Origin: Microbacterium telephonicum
Lineage (GTDB): Bacteria; Actinomycetota; Actinomycetes; Actinomycetales; Microbacteriaceae
NCBI RefSeq assembly: GCF_003651225.1
Contig: NZ_RCDB01000003.1
Coordinates: 313,259-377,258 of the forward strand
DNA length: 64,000 bases
Reading direction: 5' to 3'
This document shows positions 62,187-64,000 of the stretch, one piece after another; positions within the stretch are counted from its first letter, which is position 1; each line of letters begins with the position of its first letter. The position numbers and the translations under genes were made by a program. The notes under the pieces were generated by a model that did no database searches, had not been told where the DNA came from, and saw only the letters and a list, made by a program, of their open reading frames with translations.

Positions 62187-62956
62187 CGCTCGTCGACCTC
62201 CGCGGGGTCACGCGCCACGTGCTCCTCCCCGACGACACGCGGCTCGACATCCTGCGCGGGATCGATCTGTCGGTCGGCGCCGGAGACCACGTCGCGATCG
62301 TCGGCCGGAGCGGATCGGGCAAGTCGACGCTCCTGGGCATCCTCGGCATGCTCGACCTGCCGTCCTCGGGCGAGGTGGCCTTCCGCGGACAGAGCATCTA
62401 CCGCGAGCGCGGACCCCGGATGCGGCGCGGCGCACTGGACAGGCTGCGCGGGCGTGAAGTGGGCTTCGTCTTCCAGCAGTTCCATCTGCTGGCGGGTCGC
62501 TCGGCCACCGAGAACGTCGCGATGCCGCTGGGCTACGCGCGCGGCCGGCAGTTCTGGCGACGTCGGCGCCTCGCGGAGGAGATGCTGGAGCGCGTCGGGC
62601 TCGGGCACCGGCTCGACTCGACGCCCGAGCAGCTCTCCGGCGGCGAACAGCAACGTGTCGCGATCGCGCGTGCCCTCGTCCGCCGACCCGCGCTGATCCT
62701 CGCCGATGAGCCGACGGGCGCACTCGACGTCGAGACCGGTGCCGCGGTGATGGCCCTCCTCGATGAGGTCGCCTCCGAGACGGAGGCGGCGCTCGTCACG
62801 ATCACCCACGATCTGCACGTCGCCGCGCGCGCCCGGCGGCACTACCGACTCGAGAACGGGCTGCTCGGCGACGTCGACCTCGACGCCGCGACGCGCGAGA
62901 CCGCGCTCGGAGCGCTGGCCGGCGCGTCGGTGCCGGCCCCGGGGGTCGCCGGATGA
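62183..62956 (+). CDS. ABC transporter ATPase, MacB/LolD-like
   Basis: 257 residues, starting with GTG that overlaps the previous stop (GTGA). Walker A GRSGSGKST, Q-loop FVFQQFHLLAGRSATENV, signature LSGGEQQRVAIARALV and Walker B LILADEPTGALD are normal. It belongs to the MacB-type exporter with the adaptor and the next permease. Confidence 0.9.
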   Translation: MTLVDLRGVTRHVLLPDDTRLDILRGIDLSVGAGDHVAIVGRSGSGKSTLLGILGMLDLPSSGEVAFRGQSIYRERGPRMRRGALDRLRGREVGFVFQQFHLLAGRSATENVAMPLGYARGRQFWRRRRLAEEMLERVGLGHRLDSTPEQLSGGEQQRVAIARALVRRPALILADEPTGALDVETGAAVMALLDEVASETEAALVTITHDLHVAARARRHYRLENGLLGDVDLDAATRETALGALAGASVPAPGVAG

Positions 62957-64000
62957 GCGCGTTCGTCGGTGCGCTGAGCGAGGCGTGGGCGGAGCTGCGT
63001 CATCACAAACTGCGCGTTCTGCTGAGCCTCATCGGCATCGCGGTGTCGGTGGGTGCGATCGCGGCGGTTCTCGCCCTGGGCGACTACATGCGCCAGAGCA
63101 CCGTCGAGCAGTCCGATCGATACGGCGGCCGTGAGGCGACCGTGGCGATCTCGGTGTATCGCACCGACGGCGCCGTGGTGGACTGGGACGCTTTCGACAC
63201 CGCCGTCCGCTCCGCCGCGGACCGGTTCGACCTCGAGTACGTGACGCGCCGCACCGACCAGCTCGGCACCGGCGTCACGGTGCAGATGCAGGACTACGTG
63301 CGCCCGGTCATGACCCGCCTGGCCGACGCGGACTACGCCGTCATCCATCGCACCGCGCTGCTGGCCGGACGCTGGTTCGACGATGCGGACTCCGACTGGC
63401 TCGCGCCGCCGGCGGTCGTCTCGGAATCGCTCTGGCATGCGCTGGGATCGCCGTCGCTGGACACCACTGCCGCCGCGGGGCCGTCGCCGACCCTGGAGCT
63501 CACCGGGGTCCTCGCCGGCACCTATCGCATCGTCGGGGTGACCCCGGCGGAGTGGCAGGGGGACACGCAGAAGGTCGTCACCCTGATGCCCGACACCTAC
63601 CTCGACCGCGCCGAGGCACTCGGCGAAGGCGACGTGCTGAACTGGGAGGTGTGGGTCTCCGAGGACGCGGTCGATGCGATCGGACCGGAGCTCGCCGCGC
63701 AGCTGCGTGCCGCCGCGGGGCCCGGCACCGAGGTGACGGTGTCGCGGTCGGACTGGGGTTCACGCCCGGAGACGCAGCAGAGCGCGCAGATGTTCGAGAT
63801 GATCACGGGACTGATCGCCGGTCTCGTCCTGCTGCTGGGCGGGCTCGGCCTCGTGAACATCCAGCTCGTCGCGATGCGTCAGCGCATCCGCGAGATCGGT
63901 GTGCGCCGGAGCTTCGGTGCCACCGGCGGGCGTATCTTCACCACCGTGCTGCTCGAGAACGTCGTGGCGACCGCCGTCGCCGGTGTCGTCGGCATCGCGC
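62953..64000 (+). CDS. MacB/FtsX-like ABC permease, 3' end cut by the window
   Basis: At least 349 residues are visible. It starts MSAFVGALSEAWAELRHHKLR, with a first membrane helix (LSLIGIAVSVGAIAAVLAL), then a long extracytoplasmic part and a second membrane region (about 280-300, LIAGLVLLLGGLGLVNIQLV), followed by MRQRIREIGVRRSFGATG. These are MacB/FtsX features. The ATG overlaps the ATPase stop (ATGA). The remaining C-terminal helices lie beyond the edge. Confidence 0.88.
   Translation, partial: MSAFVGALSEAWAELRHHKLRVLLSLIGIAVSVGAIAAVLALGDYMRQSTVEQSDRYGGREATVAISVYRTDGAVVDWDAFDTAVRSAADRFDLEYVTRRTDQLGTGVTVQMQDYVRPVMTRLADADYAVIHRTALLAGRWFDDADSDWLAPPAVVSESLWHALGSPSLDTTAAAGPSPTLELTGVLAGTYRIVGVTPAEWQGDTQKVVTLMPDTYLDRAEALGEGDVLNWEVWVSEDAVDAIGPELAAQLRAAAGPGTEVTVSRSDWGSRPETQQSAQMFEMITGLIAGLVLLLGGLGLVNIQLVAMRQRIREIGVRRSFGATGGRIFTTVLLENVVATAVAGVVGIA

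Overview
The window looks like the chromosome of a high-GC actinobacterium, most likely a Microbacterium-like member of the Microbacteriaceae. Evidence: strong GC-ending codon use, a WhiB protein, a SigR/RsrA pair, a fused Kgd 2-oxoglutarate enzyme, a GuaB1-type protein, DUF3097, and a gene order from about 45 to 60 kb that resembles the whiB1-pdtaS-sigH-aroA-rsgA-secA1 neighbourhood of Mycobacterium. The genus is inferred, not proved. No rRNA, complete tRNA, CRISPR array or insertion sequence was found.

Region 1 (1-2.2 kb) is the right end of an integrated element. A run of tightly packed leftward genes, including the start of a tyrosine integrase that leaves the window, ends at a 3'-half copy of tRNA-Arg(CCG), the typical attachment-site scar. 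Region 2 (2.4-10.2 kb) is chromosomal accessory and housekeeping DNA: a truncated DUF6345-like gene, a lipoprotein, a broken VOC gene, an acyltransferase, a FUSC-like transporter, a Ser/Thr kinase, a CPBP-family membrane protein, trmB and a DUF3097 gene. Region 3 (10.4-17.4 kb) holds a TPM-domain coiled-coil protein with pspA, an arginase-like enzyme, an HExxH protein, an iron-regulated siderophore-interacting protein, a phosphatase/AhpD pair and a hydrolase.

Region 4 (17.5-24 kb) is a five-gene oligopeptide/nickel-type ABC transporter operon, followed by a protealysin-like M4 protease overlapping an emfourin-like inhibitor gene. Region 5 (24-36 kb) carries an acetyltransferase, ung, a phosphoribosyltransferase, two MFS transporters, an SDR, metY-metX, a thiamine-binding-type protein, a membrane glycosyltransferase, nnrD and an old-yellow-enzyme. 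Region 6 (36-49 kb) has two CNNM/CorC-like proteins, guaB1, kgd, a lipid kinase, the rsrA-sigR redox switch, aroA, rsgA and a peroxiredoxin. Region 7 (49-61 kb) has whiB, a PdtaS-like kinase, a CpaE-like ATPase with a SAF protein, a small HTH protein, an Rv3235-like gene, an aminotransferase, secA and a coiled-coil paralogue of the TPM protein. Region 8 (61.2 kb to the end) begins a MacAB-like efflux operon, cut by the window edge.

Two patterns cross the whole window. First, at least 17 genes on both strands have a -10-like hexamer exactly six bases before an ATG or GTG, with little or no Shine-Dalgarno sequence, which predicts widespread leaderless transcription. Second, many gene ends are marked by long inverted repeats built from a few different words (GTGACAC/GTCACGCGAAC, GAGTTCGC, GGTCTCGACGC, CAACTCCGGAG).
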